Below, one piece after another: positions 32,319 through 41,292 of a stretch of 64,000 nucleotides of DNA (positions within the stretch are counted from its first letter, which is position 1; each line of letters begins with the position of its first letter). The DNA comes from Bradyrhizobium sp. CCBAU 53421. GTDB lineage: Bacteria > Pseudomonadota > Alphaproteobacteria > Rhizobiales > Xanthobacteraceae. The notes under the pieces are model-generated. The model searched no databases and was not told where the DNA came from. It saw only the letters and a list, made by a program, of their open reading frames with translations. Position numbers and translations under genes: made by a program. The stretch spans positions 3,782,001-3,846,000 of the forward strand of contig NZ_CP030047.1 in assembly GCF_015291625.1 (NCBI RefSeq). The letters run 5' to 3'.

Positions 32319-33029
32319 ATGGGTGCAGAGCAGAAGGTTGCCATCATCACCGGTGCATCGCAGGGGATCGGCGACGCCCTCGTCAGGGGCTATCGCGATC
32401 GCAACTATCGCGTCGTCGCCAATTCCCGCGGCATCAAGCCGTCGACCGATGCCGACGTGCTGGCGGTGCCGGGCGATATCGGCGATCCCGAGGTCGCCGA
32501 TCGCATCGTCAAGCAGGCGCTGGCGCGCTTCGGCCGCGTCGACACTCTGGTCAACAATGCCGGCATCTTCGTCGCCAAGCCGTTCATCGACCATACCGAC
32601 CAGGACTATGCGTCGGTGCTCGCAACCAACCTCAACGGCTTCTTCTACATCACCCGCCGTGTGGCGAAGGAGATGGTGAAGCAGGGGTCGGGGCACATCG
32701 TTCAGATCACGACCAGCCTGGTCGACCATGCCAACAGCAACGTGCCTTCGGTGCTGGCGTCGCTGACCAAGGGCGGCCTGAATGCGGCGACCAAGTCGCT
32801 CGCGATCGAATATGCCGCCAAGGGCATCCGCGTGAATGCGGTGGCGCCCGGCGTGATCAAGACGCCGATGCACGCTCCCGAGACCCATGATTTCCTCGCC
32901 AAGCTGCATCCGGTCGGGCGCATGGGCGAGATGAAGGACATCGTCGATGCCGTGCTGTTCCTGGAAGGCGCGGGCTTCGTCACCGGCGAGATCCTGCACG
33001 TCGACGGCGGCCAGAGCGCCGGCCACTAA
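32319..33029 (+). CDS. Classical SDR-family oxidoreductase
   Basis: The product has 236 residues. The NAD(P)-binding TGASQGIGDA is at about 12-21 and NNAGIF at about 82-87. The usual Tyr-x3-Lys site is not canonical: the alignment runs VPSVLASLTKGGLNAATKSL, where the catalytic Tyr appears replaced (SVLASLTKGGLN has LTKG where YxxxK is expected). The C-terminus ILHVDGGQSAGH is typical. GGAGAG precedes ATG 32319. The missing Tyr makes standard dehydrogenase activity doubtful. Confidence 0.85.
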   Translation: MGAEQKVAIITGASQGIGDALVRGYRDRNYRVVANSRGIKPSTDADVLAVPGDIGDPEVADRIVKQALARFGRVDTLVNNAGIFVAKPFIDHTDQDYASVLATNLNGFFYITRRVAKEMVKQGSGHIVQITTSLVDHANSNVPSVLASLTKGGLNAATKSLAIEYAAKGIRVNAVAPGVIKTPMHAPETHDFLAKLHPVGRMGEMKDIVDAVLFLEGAGFVTGEILHVDGGQSAGH

Positions 33030-33060
33030 CGATCATGCTCAACCAAATCGGGAGCGTGTG

Positions 33061-33312
33061 ATGCCTGTTGTCACCATCCAGGTCACGCGTGAGGGGACGA
33101 CGCCGGGTGCGTCGTCCACCACGCCCGAGCAGAAGGCGGCGCTGATCAAGGGCGCCAGCGAATTGCTGCGTGACGTGCTCGGCAAGCCGATGGAGTCGAC
33201 CTTCGTCATCATCGAGGAAGTCGACACCGACAATTGGGGCTGGGGCGGGCTGCCCGCGCTGGGCTATCGCAAGAAGCTAGCTGCCGCTGCGGCGTCCAAA
33301 TCTTCCCGCTGA
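33061..33312 (+). CDS. 4-oxalocrotonate tautomerase family protein
   Basis: The product has 83 residues starting MPVVTIQVTREGTTPG, so the catalytic Pro is at position 2 and becomes the N-terminus after Met removal. TTPEQKAALIKGASELLRDV and TFVIIEEVDTDNWGWGGLPA match the family. GGGAGCGTG precedes the ATG. It lies 31 bp after the SDR gene and is probably cotranscribed with it. The substrate is unknown. Confidence 0.88.
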   Translation: MPVVTIQVTREGTTPGASSTTPEQKAALIKGASELLRDVLGKPMESTFVIIEEVDTDNWGWGGLPALGYRKKLAAAAASKSSR

Positions 33313-33338
33313 AGGGCCTGCCCAATCCGAACTGTGCG

Positions 33339-33358
33339 CCTCTCCCGATCGGGAGAGG
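33339..33358. repeat. 20-bp perfect palindrome CCTCTCCCGATCGGGAGAGG
   Basis: It lies between the tautomerase and the MFS transporter gene. Self-complementary over its full length, it resembles the short CTCTCC/GGAGAG palindromes scattered in rhizobial intergenic DNA, and could act as a terminator stem. Confidence 0.7.
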
Positions 33359-33434
33359 TGAGGTGCGATCACTGCGAGCGATTGCTGCAATCGCAACTAT
33401 TCATTTTTCACGAACGGCCGGAGGGCCTACTGCC

Positions 33435-34676
33435 ATGTCCATGTCAGCCAATGTCGATCATGACAGGCGTCATCACGCCGCGCCGCATCGCGATGCAGGC
33501 GGTCCGCTGTGGCTGTCCGCGGCGGCGGGGCTGTGCGCCTCGCTGGTCGGGCTTGGGCTGGCGCGCTTTGCCTACACGCCGCTGATCCCGGCGCTGATCG
33601 CCGCGAAATGGTTCACACCGGCGGAGGCCGTGTATCTCGGCGCCGCCAACCTTGCCGGCTATCTCGCCGGCGCTCTGATCGCCCGCGATCTCGGCGCGCG
33701 CATCGGCTCGGTGTGGGCGCTGCGCGGCATGATGCTGCTGGCCGCGGTCACCTGCTTTGCCTGCGCGGTGCCGACCTCCTTCGTCTGGTTCTTCGGCTTC
33801 CGCTTTCTCGCCGGCATCACCGGCGGCGTCATCATGGTGCTGGCGGCGACCGCGATCCTGCCACAGACAGCGCCGAGCCGCAGGGGCCTGATTGGCGGCG
33901 TGATCTTCGCCGGTGTCGGCCTCGGCGTCGCCGCGTCAGGCACGCTGGTGCCGCTGTTGCTGCAGCAGGGTGTCAAGCAGGCCTGGTATGGCCTCGGCGT
34001 GCTGTCGACGGTGCTGACCCTGATCAGCTGGAAGGCGTGGCCGGCGGACGTGCCTGCTGCGCATGCTGCAGCCGAGCCGCATGTTGCGTCGCATGGCGTG
34101 CGTTCGCCGCTGGTGATCGCGCTGTGTCTGGAATACGGCCTCAACGCGCTGGCGCTGGTGCCGCACATGGTGTTCCTGGTCGATTTCGTCGCCCGCGGAC
34201 TCGGGCAGGGGATCGCGGCGGGATCGTATTACTGGGTGCTGTACGGCATCGGCGCCGTGATCGGTCCGCTACTATCAGGGCATCTCGCCGATCGCGCCGG
34301 CTTCGCTGCGGCGCTGCGCGCGGCGTTCCTGATCGAGGCGGTCGCGGTCGTGCTGCCCGCCGTGACGACGTCGCCCGCCGCGCTGATCGTGTCGAGCCTC
34401 ATTGTCGGCGGCTTCACGCCCGGAATCGTGCCGCTGGTGATCGGCCGCATCCACGAGCTGATCCCCCATTCCGCCGCGAGCCAGCGCTCCGCCTGGGCGC
34501 AGGCGACCACGACCTTCGCGCTGTTCCAGGCGGCGGGCGCCTACGGCCTGTCCTGGCTGTTCGCACAGAGCGGCGGCAATTACGCGCTGCTGTTCGTGAT
34601 CGGCGCGGCCGGAGTGGCTTTAGCACTCGCGATCGAACTGGTCAGCGTCGTCGTGCTGGGACAAAAGCGCGGTTAG
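33435..34676 (+). CDS. YbfB/YjiJ-family MFS transporter
   Basis: The product has 413 residues with about 12 hydrophobic segments. The family signature GLCASLVGLGLARFAYTPLI (first helix with LGLARFAYTPL) and GAANLAGYLAGAL are clear. It probably exports a small molecule across the inner membrane. ATG 33435 begins MSMSANVDHDRRHHAAPHRD, a His-rich cytoplasmic start; ATG 33441 is an alternative. The gene end overlaps the end of the convergent aminotransferase by 4 nt. Confidence 0.88.
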   Translation: MSMSANVDHDRRHHAAPHRDAGGPLWLSAAAGLCASLVGLGLARFAYTPLIPALIAAKWFTPAEAVYLGAANLAGYLAGALIARDLGARIGSVWALRGMMLLAAVTCFACAVPTSFVWFFGFRFLAGITGGVIMVLAATAILPQTAPSRRGLIGGVIFAGVGLGVAASGTLVPLLLQQGVKQAWYGLGVLSTVLTLISWKAWPADVPAAHAAAEPHVASHGVRSPLVIALCLEYGLNALALVPHMVFLVDFVARGLGQGIAAGSYYWVLYGIGAVIGPLLSGHLADRAGFAAALRAAFLIEAVAVVLPAVTTSPAALIVSSLIVGGFTPGIVPLVIGRIHELIPHSAASQRSAWAQATTTFALFQAAGAYGLSWLFAQSGGNYALLFVIGAAGVALALAIELVSVVVLGQKRG

Positions 34677-35824
34677 CCGCGCAGCGCTTTGGTCAGCGCA
34701 GCGACGAGGCGGTCGACATCGGCCTCGTCGTTGAAGACGTGTGGCGATATCCGCATCCGGCCGAGCCGCAGCGCGACGTGGATGTTTTCGGCGGCGAGCC
34801 GCGCGATCAGCTCCTTCGGGATGCCGCCGGCCATGCCGAGGCTCAGGATATGCGGCGCGCGCACATTGCCCGCCAGCAGATTGAGCCCGAGATCGCGCAC
34901 GCCGTCGGCGATCCGCGCATTGAGCATCGCGAGCCGCGCGCCGACGGCGGCGGCGCCCCATTCCGCCATCATCTCCATGCCGATCGAGGCCATTTCCAGC
35001 GTGATGAAATGATCGCGTTCGCCCATGTCATAGCGCCGGGCATTGTCGACGTAGCCGAGATCGCCGAAATACACCGGCTTCTCCGAATTGACGTCGCGGC
35101 GTCCGGCGGAGGTCTGCTCCAGCGGCACCCCGTTCTGGTGACGCTTTGCGACATAGAGGAATGCGCGGCCGTAGGGGCCGATCAGCCATTTGTAGGTCGG
35201 GAAGATCACCGCGTCGGGGTCGAGCCTTGTCACGTCCATCGCCACGACACCTGCGCTCTGCGTCGCGTCGATCACGAACATGGCGCCATGCCGCCGCAGC
35301 GCCGACTGCACCTTGTCGACGTCGATCATGCCGCCGTCCGACCAGTGCACCGAGGAGATCGAGGCGAGGCCGACCGGCGGCGCGCCTGGCCGCTCGATCG
35401 TTGCAAGCACCGCCGACGTCCAGTCGCCGTCGGCGGGCTGGCGCACGGTGTCGACGACAAAACCCTGGGCGTCGGCGCGGGCGTGCCATTCCAGCACCGG
35501 TGAGGAGTGATCGTTTTCCAGCACGACGACGCGGGTGCCGCGCGGAATGGTCAACGCCTTCGCCATGGTCGCTATGCCGTAGCTGATCGCAGGGATCAGT
35601 GCGATGTCATTCGCATCGGCGTTGATCAGGCGCGCCGCCGCGGCGCGGGCGCGCTCATGCTGGCGGCCGGCGAAACCGGCGTCGATGGTCCAGGGCTGGC
35701 CCTTGCGTCCGACTGCGGCGCGGCCGGCGTCGAGCGTCTTCAGCGGCAGCGGGCTGTAAGACGCCGAGTTCAGGTAGCAGACGTCGCGTGGGATCTCGAA
35801 CAGATGGCGCTGGGAGGGAAGCAT
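34673..35824 (-). CDS. Class V aminotransferase (PLP-dependent, cysteine desulfurase-like fold)
   Basis: The product has about 383 residues. The PLP lysine lies in FPTYKWLIGPYG. FVIDATQSAGVVAMDVTRLD carries the Asp that contacts the PLP ring nitrogen, and ISSVHWSDGGMIDVDKV precedes it. ATG 35824 (MLPSQRHLFEIPRDVCYLNS) matches the usual family start; an ATG at 35881 overlaps the upstream stop (ATGA) and is the alternative. Cotranscribed with the VOC gene upstream. The substrate is unknown. Confidence 0.82.
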   Translation of the reverse strand: MLPSQRHLFEIPRDVCYLNSASYSPLPLKTLDAGRAAVGRKGQPWTIDAGFAGRQHERARAAAARLINADANDIALIPAISYGIATMAKALTIPRGTRVVVLENDHSSPVLEWHARADAQGFVVDTVRQPADGDWTSAVLATIERPGAPPVGLASISSVHWSDGGMIDVDKVQSALRRHGAMFVIDATQSAGVVAMDVTRLDPDAVIFPTYKWLIGPYGRAFLYVAKRHQNGVPLEQTSAGRRDVNSEKPVYFGDLGYVDNARRYDMGERDHFITLEMASIGMEMMAEWGAAAVGARLAMLNARIADGVRDLGLNLLAGNVRAPHILSLGMAGGIPKELIARLAAENIHVALRLGRMRISPHVFNDEADVDRLVAALTKALRG

Positions 35825-35877
35825 GTCGTCTCGTGGCTGGAATTGCTGATGATGTCGCGGTGCGGACGAGCGCGCGC

Positions 35878-36765
35878 TCATCCGTCATACTGGTCCGGTC
35901 CCATCGCCCATGGCGCCTGGTCGTAGCCGTTGGCGAAGGTGCGGTTGGTCTGCGCCGGATTGCGGTTGACCAGCGGCCGCAGATACATCGGATGGGTGGC
36001 GCTGCGCACCTCGTGCTCGACGGTGAACAGATGCCGGCCATCTCTGGGATCGACGATGTCGCAGAAGCGGTACTGGTACTGATTGTCCTCGCGGGAGACC
36101 AGATTGCGTTCGCGCAGCCGCTTATAGGGGCCGGAGAAGTCGGTGATGTAGATCTGGACGTGATGGCCGTCGAACTCGCGCTGCGCCTGGTCGGTCTCGC
36201 GGAATTGCAGATACTGATCCTTGCCGACTTTTGCGCGCGCCATCGTGCCGTCGTCATTCGCAACGCTGGCCGGGATGCCCATGATCTCAGGGTAGAACCG
36301 GCTGATTGCCTCGGCCGTGCCGCGCGGCACGTCGAATTCGACATAGGGCATGCCGAGCGCGATGCGCCCGAACCGCTCGGCGTCCGGTTCATAACAGCGC
36401 AGCCGGTTGCCCCACGGGCAAATGGCCTCGACGTGATCGTTGTGCTCGCGATAGCTGAATGCGGTGCCTTCGAGCTTGGGGGCGACCGCGGCAAGCCGCG
36501 CGAGCAGGCCCTGCCGTCCGGAGATCACGATCGCGGTGTGGCCGCGCAGCACCTGTGGCCGGCCGCTCGGCAGATGAAACTGACTGCGGCCGGCGTTCAC
36601 CCACATGTTGCTGTCGGAGACCATCAAATAGGGATCGCGGGTCAGCCCGATGCCGGCGACGTAGAACAGCGTGGCGAGGCGCTGGTCGGGCACCTGCACA
36701 TTGACGTGCTCGAGATGGATGGCGTTGCCGAGGTCTTCTGCGGCGCGGTCGAATGGCTGCTGCAC
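35878..36765 (-). CDS. VOC-superfamily (glyoxalase/dioxygenase-like) protein
   Basis: The product has 295 residues from a GTG start. Two VOC modules are suggested: IHLEHVNVQVPDQRLATLFY (about 16-36) and, in the second half, GMPYVEFDVPRGTAEAISRF followed by FDGHHVQIYITDFSGPYKRL. Candidate metal ligands are H20 in the first module and the His of GHHVQIY in the second. Translationally coupled to the aminotransferase. No specific substrate can be assigned. Confidence 0.75.
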   Translation of the reverse strand: MQQPFDRAAEDLGNAIHLEHVNVQVPDQRLATLFYVAGIGLTRDPYLMVSDSNMWVNAGRSQFHLPSGRPQVLRGHTAIVISGRQGLLARLAAVAPKLEGTAFSYREHNDHVEAICPWGNRLRCYEPDAERFGRIALGMPYVEFDVPRGTAEAISRFYPEIMGIPASVANDDGTMARAKVGKDQYLQFRETDQAQREFDGHHVQIYITDFSGPYKRLRERNLVSREDNQYQYRFCDIVDPRDGRHLFTVEHEVRSATHPMYLRPLVNRNPAQTNRTFANGYDQAPWAMGPDQYDG

Positions 36766-36850
36766 GGCGCGGCTCCCTGGATGCGGTGCCGCGCATGATA
36801 GTGCAACGGCACGGCCGATCCAGCTGGGAGCCTATGAATGTTTCGCGGGG

Positions 36851-37603
36851 CTATCCCCCGTAACTCTGCACCAGGCTGCCGGCAACCAGCGCCCAGCCGT
36901 CGACCAGCACGAAGAAGATCAGCTTGAACGGCAGCGAGACCACCACCGGCGGCAGCATCATCATGCCCATCGACATCAACACCGAGGCGACCACGAGGTC
37001 GATGATCAGGAACGGCAGGAACAGCAAGAATCCGATCTCGAAGGCGCGCTTCAGCTCGGAGATCATGAAGGCCGGCACCAGGATGCGCAGCGACATCTCC
37101 TCCGGCGTCGCCGGCGGCGGCTCGCCGGAGAGGTCCATGAACAGTTTCAGATCCTTCTCGCGGACGTTCTTCTGCATGAAGCCGCGCAAGGGCACCGAGG
37201 CGCGCTGCAGCGCGTCCTCGACGCCGATCTGGTTGGCGACCAGCGGCTTGATGCCGTCGTCATAGGATTTCTGCAGCACCGGCCCCATCACGAAGGCGGT
37301 GAGGAACATCGCGAGCGCGATCATCACCGAGTTCGGCGGCGCGGTCGCGGTGCCGAGCGCGGTGCGCAGCAGCGACAGCACGACCACGATGCGCGTGAAC
37401 GAGGTCATCATGACCAGGATCGACGGCGCGATCGACAGCACCGTGAGCAGCGCGATCAGCTGGATCGCGCGCTCGGTTACGCCGCCGTTGCCGCCGCCGA
37501 GATTGATGCTGATGTCCTGCGCCATCGCCGGATCGGCGAAGGATCCGGCGGCGATCAGGACAGCGATGAAAAAAACTCTACGCGGGACTGTCCCTGACCT
37601 CAC
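36851..37603 (-). CDS. fliP: Flagellar export apparatus protein FliP
   Basis: The product has 250 residues. A cleavable signal peptide (1-28) is followed by the characteristic blocks SIAPSILVMMTSFTRIVVVL, then SLLRTALGTATAPPNSVMIA and LPFLIIDLVVASVLMSMGMM. FliP, with FliQ and FliR, forms the export gate. It starts at a GTG that overlaps the fliO stop (GTGA). Complete. Confidence 0.97.
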   Translation of the reverse strand: MRSGTVPRRVFFIAVLIAAGSFADPAMAQDISINLGGGNGGVTERAIQLIALLTVLSIAPSILVMMTSFTRIVVVLSLLRTALGTATAPPNSVMIALAMFLTAFVMGPVLQKSYDDGIKPLVANQIGVEDALQRASVPLRGFMQKNVREKDLKLFMDLSGEPPPATPEEMSLRILVPAFMISELKRAFEIGFLLFLPFLIIDLVVASVLMSMGMMMLPPVVVSLPFKLIFFVLVDGWALVAGSLVQSYGG

Positions 37604-38547
37604 GAAGGATTCTTCGGTCGGCCGAGCAGCGAGGCCATCTCGTCCTCGAGGTTCTCGAACCCGCTCTTCTGTCCGCCGGCGGGCGGGGCAGGCGGCTCGC
37701 TGCGCGGCGCACGCACCGGCGGCGCCTCGGGCGCAACCGGCGGCGCAACGGTCTCGCCGGCGCCGGTCGGGCGGCGCAATGCCGCCTCGAGCCGCTGCGC
37801 CATCTCGGCGAGATTGGCATCGGCGTTCGATGCCGGCGGCACCGGCGGAGGCGCCTGTGTTGCGACCGGCGGCGGAGCAGGTGGCGGCGGCGGCGCGACG
37901 GCGCGTTCGGGCGCCCGCGGTGGCGCCTTCGGCGGCTCGGCAGCGCGCGGCGGACGCGGGATCACGGGTTCGGAGCGCGGCGGCAGGCGTGGCGGCATCG
38001 GATCGGGCCGCGGTTCACCGCGCTCGGGCGTGAAGCCGGCCAGCGGATCGCTGCGACGCTCGGCGATCGGCGGCGGAGGCCGGCGCAATTCGTCGGCGAA
38101 GGAGGGGCGCGCCTGGCGCGGCGGCAGCTCCGGCTCGGGAAGATCGAGATTGTCGGCGCGGGCTGCTTCGCTTTCGTTCCACGCTGCATCCGGAAGCGGC
38201 GCCACGCGCGGCGGCGCGGCATCGGCTGCGACCGCGGGGCGCGTCGACATTTGATCGCGCGCGGGCATCGCGCGGACGATATTCGGCTCGACAACGATAT
38301 CGGTGGGGCCGCCGATCATCAGGAGATGCTCGATATTGTCGCGGCGGACCAGCACTAGGCGGCGCCGCCCATCGACGGCGGCAGCGTCGATCACCGCCAG
38401 GCGTGGCATGCGTCCGCGGTTGGCGTTGGCCCCGAGCCGGTTTCCGGCGAAGCGGCGGACGAGCCATGCGGTGACGCCGATCAGCGCCAGCACGACAACG
38501 AATGCCAAGACGAATGTAATGACCTGCATATTGGAGTCCCCGGCCAT
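37600..38547 (-). CDS. fliO: Flagellar biosynthetic protein FliO with a long proline-rich tail
   Basis: The product has 315 residues. The N-terminus MQVITFVLAFVVVLALIGVT is a membrane anchor. Then MPRLAVIDAAAVDGRRRLVL, VRRDNIEHLLMIGGPTDIVV is the conserved FliO core (about 45-95). The remaining 200 residues are Pro/Ala/Arg-rich (PRPPRAAEPPKAPPRAPERA) and presumably disordered and cytoplasmic. FliO helps assemble the FliP ring. ATG 38547 or 38529 may be the start. This tail is much longer than enteric FliO. Confidence 0.85.
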   Translation of the reverse strand: MAGDSNMQVITFVLAFVVVLALIGVTAWLVRRFAGNRLGANANRGRMPRLAVIDAAAVDGRRRLVLVRRDNIEHLLMIGGPTDIVVEPNIVRAMPARDQMSTRPAVAADAAPPRVAPLPDAAWNESEAARADNLDLPEPELPPRQARPSFADELRRPPPPIAERRSDPLAGFTPERGEPRPDPMPPRLPPRSEPVIPRPPRAAEPPKAPPRAPERAVAPPPPPAPPPVATQAPPPVPPASNADANLAEMAQRLEAALRRPTGAGETVAPPVAPEAPPVRAPRSEPPAPPAGGQKSGFENLEDEMASLLGRPKNPS

Positions 38548-38812
38548 CGTGGCCTTCCTCAGCTTCCGCCATCAACGAGCGCGGATTGATAGGTGCGGTT
38601 TGCGCAGCGAATCGCGCCCGAGATTCGCCTTATTTCTTAATTCCCAGCGGCTTGCAGCCGACTGTTCTATTAATAAACCAAGAATCGCTTGTCCCAAAAC
38701 GACTTCTCAGCGCCCCACGCTGTCTTGGTTTGTGCTGGTTAACGCAGCATTCGTGGCGAAAATGCGCTCGCCGGCAGCAGTTGCGGCGTTCTCCACGGGT
38801 CGATCCGATATT

Positions 38813-38828
38813 TTAACCACCCATTAAC
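38813..38828. promoter_or_regulatory. Perfect CtrA-type box upstream of flgB
   Basis: TTAA-CCACCCA-TTAAC exactly fits the CtrA consensus, 70 bp before the flgB ATG. The other part of the fliO-flgB intergenic region (38548-38812) has isolated TTAAC-like half sites but no gene. Confidence 0.75.
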
Positions 38829-38898
38829 CATACACCGGGCAAATTCTGCCTACCTCGGAAGGCCCAAAGGCCGCCCAAAGGTTAACGGAGCCGCGACG

Positions 38899-39309
38899 AT
38901 GGCCATGAACGACCTCCCGATCCTGTCGGCGCTGCGCACCAAGATGCAGTGGCACCAGGAGCGCCAGCGGGTGCTCGCCGAGAACATTTCCAATTCCGAC
39001 ACGCCGAACTTCCGGCCGCGCGACCTGGTCGAGCCGAAATTCGACCGGGCCGGCACCACCGTCGGCGGCGGCATGGGGACGCTGCCGATGATGCAGACCA
39101 GCGCCACCCACATGACGGCGTCGGGCGCGCCGGACAACTTTGACAATGATCGCGGCAAGAGCGGGTTCCAGACCCGCCCGGCCGGCAACGCGGTGAATCT
39201 CGAGGAGCAGATGCTGAAAGTGTCGGCCAACCAGATGGACTACGCGGCCGTCACCTCGCTCTACAGCAAGAGCCTGCATCTGCTGAAGACCGCGATCGGC
39301 AAGGGTTAG
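38899..39309 (+). CDS. flgB: Flagellar proximal rod protein FlgB
   Basis: The product has 136 residues. LRTKMQWHQERQRVLAENIS, then NSDTPNFRPRDLVEPKF carries the rod-protein N-terminal motif, and the C-terminus MLKVSANQMDYAAVTSLYSK is the matching helix. First gene of flgB-flgC-fliE-fliQ-fliR-flhB, preceded by a CtrA-type box. Confidence 0.95.
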   Translation: MAMNDLPILSALRTKMQWHQERQRVLAENISNSDTPNFRPRDLVEPKFDRAGTTVGGGMGTLPMMQTSATHMTASGAPDNFDNDRGKSGFQTRPAGNAVNLEEQMLKVSANQMDYAAVTSLYSKSLHLLKTAIGKG

Positions 39310-39335
39310 GCCGCTGACAGCGGCGGGAGGATCCC

Positions 39336-39761
39336 ATGGCAGATGGAACAAGCGATTTCACCCGCTCGATGAGCATCGCGACCTCGGGCTTGCGCGCGCA
39401 GGCGGGGCGGATGCGGGTGATCTCGGAAAATATCGCCAATGCCGATTCGACGGCGCAGACCGCGGGCGGCGATCCCTACCGCCGCAAGGTACCGACCTTC
39501 TCCTCCGCGCTCGATCGCTCGCTCGATGCGCAGGTCGTGACGCTCGGCCGGATCCGCCCCGACCAGTCGTCGTTCCGCATCAAGCACGAGCCGGGCAATC
39601 CGGCGGCGGACGCTTCCGGCAACGTCAAATACCCGAACGTCAATTCGATGGTCGAAATGACCGACATGCGCGACGCCCAGCGCTCCTACGAGGCGAACCT
39701 CAACATCATCAGCGCGACGCGGCGGATGATCCAGCGCACGCTCGACATCCTCAAGTCCTGA
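39336..39761 (+). CDS. flgC: Flagellar proximal rod protein FlgC
   Basis: The product has 141 residues. FTRSMSIATSGLRAQAGRMR, then VISENIANADSTAQTAGGDP, then YPNVNSMVEMTDMRDAQRSY, with the C-terminal rod helix NLNIISATRRMIQRTLDIL, are all typical. GGGAGG precedes the ATG. 26 bp after flgB. Confidence 0.96.
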   Translation: MADGTSDFTRSMSIATSGLRAQAGRMRVISENIANADSTAQTAGGDPYRRKVPTFSSALDRSLDAQVVTLGRIRPDQSSFRIKHEPGNPAADASGNVKYPNVNSMVEMTDMRDAQRSYEANLNIISATRRMIQRTLDILKS

Positions 39762-39787
39762 CGCAACAAGAACAGGGAACGTAAATC

Positions 39788-40099
39788 ATGGCTACACCGA
39801 CAGTCGCCGCCAACGCCTACGCCAATCTCGCCAAGATGATGCAGCGCGGCGGGGTCGAGAAGGCCGGGCAGGCCGTCGCCGGTCCGTCGTTCAGCGCGCT
39901 GCTGAAGGATTCCGTCGGCAGCGTGCTGGAAGCGGGCAAGAAGTCCGACGCGCAGACCATGGCGATGGCCTCGGGCAAGGCGAATGTGATGGATGTGGTG
40001 ACGGCGGTCGCCGATACCGACGTTGCGGTGTCGACGCTGGTCTCGGTGCGCGACCGCGTGATCCAGGCCTATGAAGACATCATGAAGATGCCGATCTGA
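39788..40099 (+). CDS. fliE: Flagellar hook-basal body complex protein FliE
   Basis: The product has 103 residues. GPSFSALLKDSVGSVLEAGK and the C-terminal VAVSTLVSVRDRVIQAYEDI, MKMPI match FliE, the adaptor between the MS-ring or export gate and the rod. CAGGGAAC precedes the ATG. Confidence 0.94.
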   Translation: MATPTVAANAYANLAKMMQRGGVEKAGQAVAGPSFSALLKDSVGSVLEAGKKSDAQTMAMASGKANVMDVVTAVADTDVAVSTLVSVRDRVIQAYEDIMKMPI

Positions 40100-40106
40100 T
40101 TTCACT

Positions 40107-40202
40107 GTCGTTCCGGGGCGCGAAGCGAGCCCTCAGGTGCGCAATTGCGCACCGAGAACCTCGAGATTCCGGGTTCGCGCTACGCGCGCCCCGGAATGAC
40201 GA
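40107..40202. repeat. Intergenic palindromic element inside the flagellar operon
   Basis: Near-inverted ends CGTTCCGGGGCGCG and CGCGCCCCGGAATG enclose GGTGCGCAATTGCGCACC (40136-40153), an 18-bp perfect palindrome sharing its 16-bp core with 9413-9436. It occupies the gap between fliE and fliQ. Confidence 0.85.
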
Positions 40203-40227
40203 AACAAGTCAAGAAGCGAGAACAACA

Positions 40228-40491
40228 ATGACCGGCCCTGAAACTCTCGACGTCGCGCGCGATGCGATCTGGACCATCGTGCTGGTGTCGTCGCCCTTGA
40301 TGGTGGTCGGCCTCGTGGTCGGCGTCGTGGTGTCGCTGTTCCAGGCGCTGACCCAGATCCAGGAACAGACGCTGGTCTTCGTGCCGAAGATCCTCGCGAT
40401 CTTCGTCACATTGCTGCTGGCGCTGCCGTTCATGGCGGACTCGCTCTCGAGCCACATGATGCGGATTTCGTCGCGAATCATCGGCGGTTGA
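40228..40491 (+). CDS. fliQ: Flagellar export apparatus protein FliQ
   Basis: The product has 87 residues. Two transmembrane helices are separated by FQALTQIQEQTLVFVPKILA, the FliQ signature; the start is MTGPETLDVARDAIWTIVLV. Part of the export gate with FliP and FliR. fliR follows 18 bp on. Confidence 0.97.
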   Translation: MTGPETLDVARDAIWTIVLVSSPLMVVGLVVGVVVSLFQALTQIQEQTLVFVPKILAIFVTLLLALPFMADSLSSHMMRISSRIIGG

Positions 40492-40509
40492 TGCACTAAT
40501 GCCGCGGTC

Positions 40510-41280
40510 ATGCGCATCGATGTCTCCCTGCTGCCGGCGCTCGCCGCAATCTTCGTGCTGGTCTTTGCGCGCGTGGGCGCGATGGTGATGCTGCTGCCCG
40601 GTTTCGGCGAGAGCAACATCCCGGCGCGGGTCAAGCTGTCGATCGCGCTGCTGCTGACGCTGATCATCCTGCCCCTGCACCGCAACGCCTATCATGTCGA
40701 CCTGACGTCGATCTCCTCGCTCGGCGTCTTGATGGTGCATGAGCTGATCATCGGCATCGTGCTCGGCGCGACCGCGCGGGTGACGCTGTCGGCGCTCAAC
40801 GTCGCCGGCTCGGTGATCGCGCAGCAGCTCGGCCTCGGCTTCGTCACCGCCGTCGACCCTACCCAGGGCCAGCAGGGCCAGATCATCGGCAACTTCCTCA
40901 CCATCCTCGGCCTGACGCTGCTGTTCGCCACAGACAGCCACTATCTCGTGATCGCGGCGCTGAGCGAGAGCTACCGCATCTTCTCGCCCGGCGAGATCAT
41001 GCCGACCGGCGACGTCGCCGCGCTCGCGACCTCGGCGTTCTCCGCCGCCTTCAAGATCGGCCTGCAACTATCGGCGCCGTTCCTGGTGTTCGGCCTTGTC
41101 TTCAACATCGGGCTCGGCGTGCTGGCGCGGCTGATGCCGCAGATGCAGGTCTACTTCGTCGGCGTGCCGCTCTCGATCATGGTCGGCTTCCTGATCTTCG
41201 GCGTCGTGCTCGCGGCGATGATGGGCACCTATTTCGACTATTTCAACGGCGTCATGCGCCAGCTCGCTCCAATGAATTAA
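40510..41280 (+). CDS. fliR: Flagellar export apparatus protein FliR
   Basis: The product has 256 residues with 6 hydrophobic segments. VFARVGAMVMLLPGFGESNI, then PARVKLSIALLLTLIILPLH, then EIMPTGDVAALATSAFSAAF match FliR. Spacing to flhB is 12 bp. Confidence 0.97.
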   Translation: MRIDVSLLPALAAIFVLVFARVGAMVMLLPGFGESNIPARVKLSIALLLTLIILPLHRNAYHVDLTSISSLGVLMVHELIIGIVLGATARVTLSALNVAGSVIAQQLGLGFVTAVDPTQGQQGQIIGNFLTILGLTLLFATDSHYLVIAALSESYRIFSPGEIMPTGDVAALATSAFSAAFKIGLQLSAPFLVFGLVFNIGLGVLARLMPQMQVYFVGVPLSIMVGFLIFGVVLAAMMGTYFDYFNGVMRQLAPMN

Positions 41281-41292
41281 CCAGGAGCAGGG

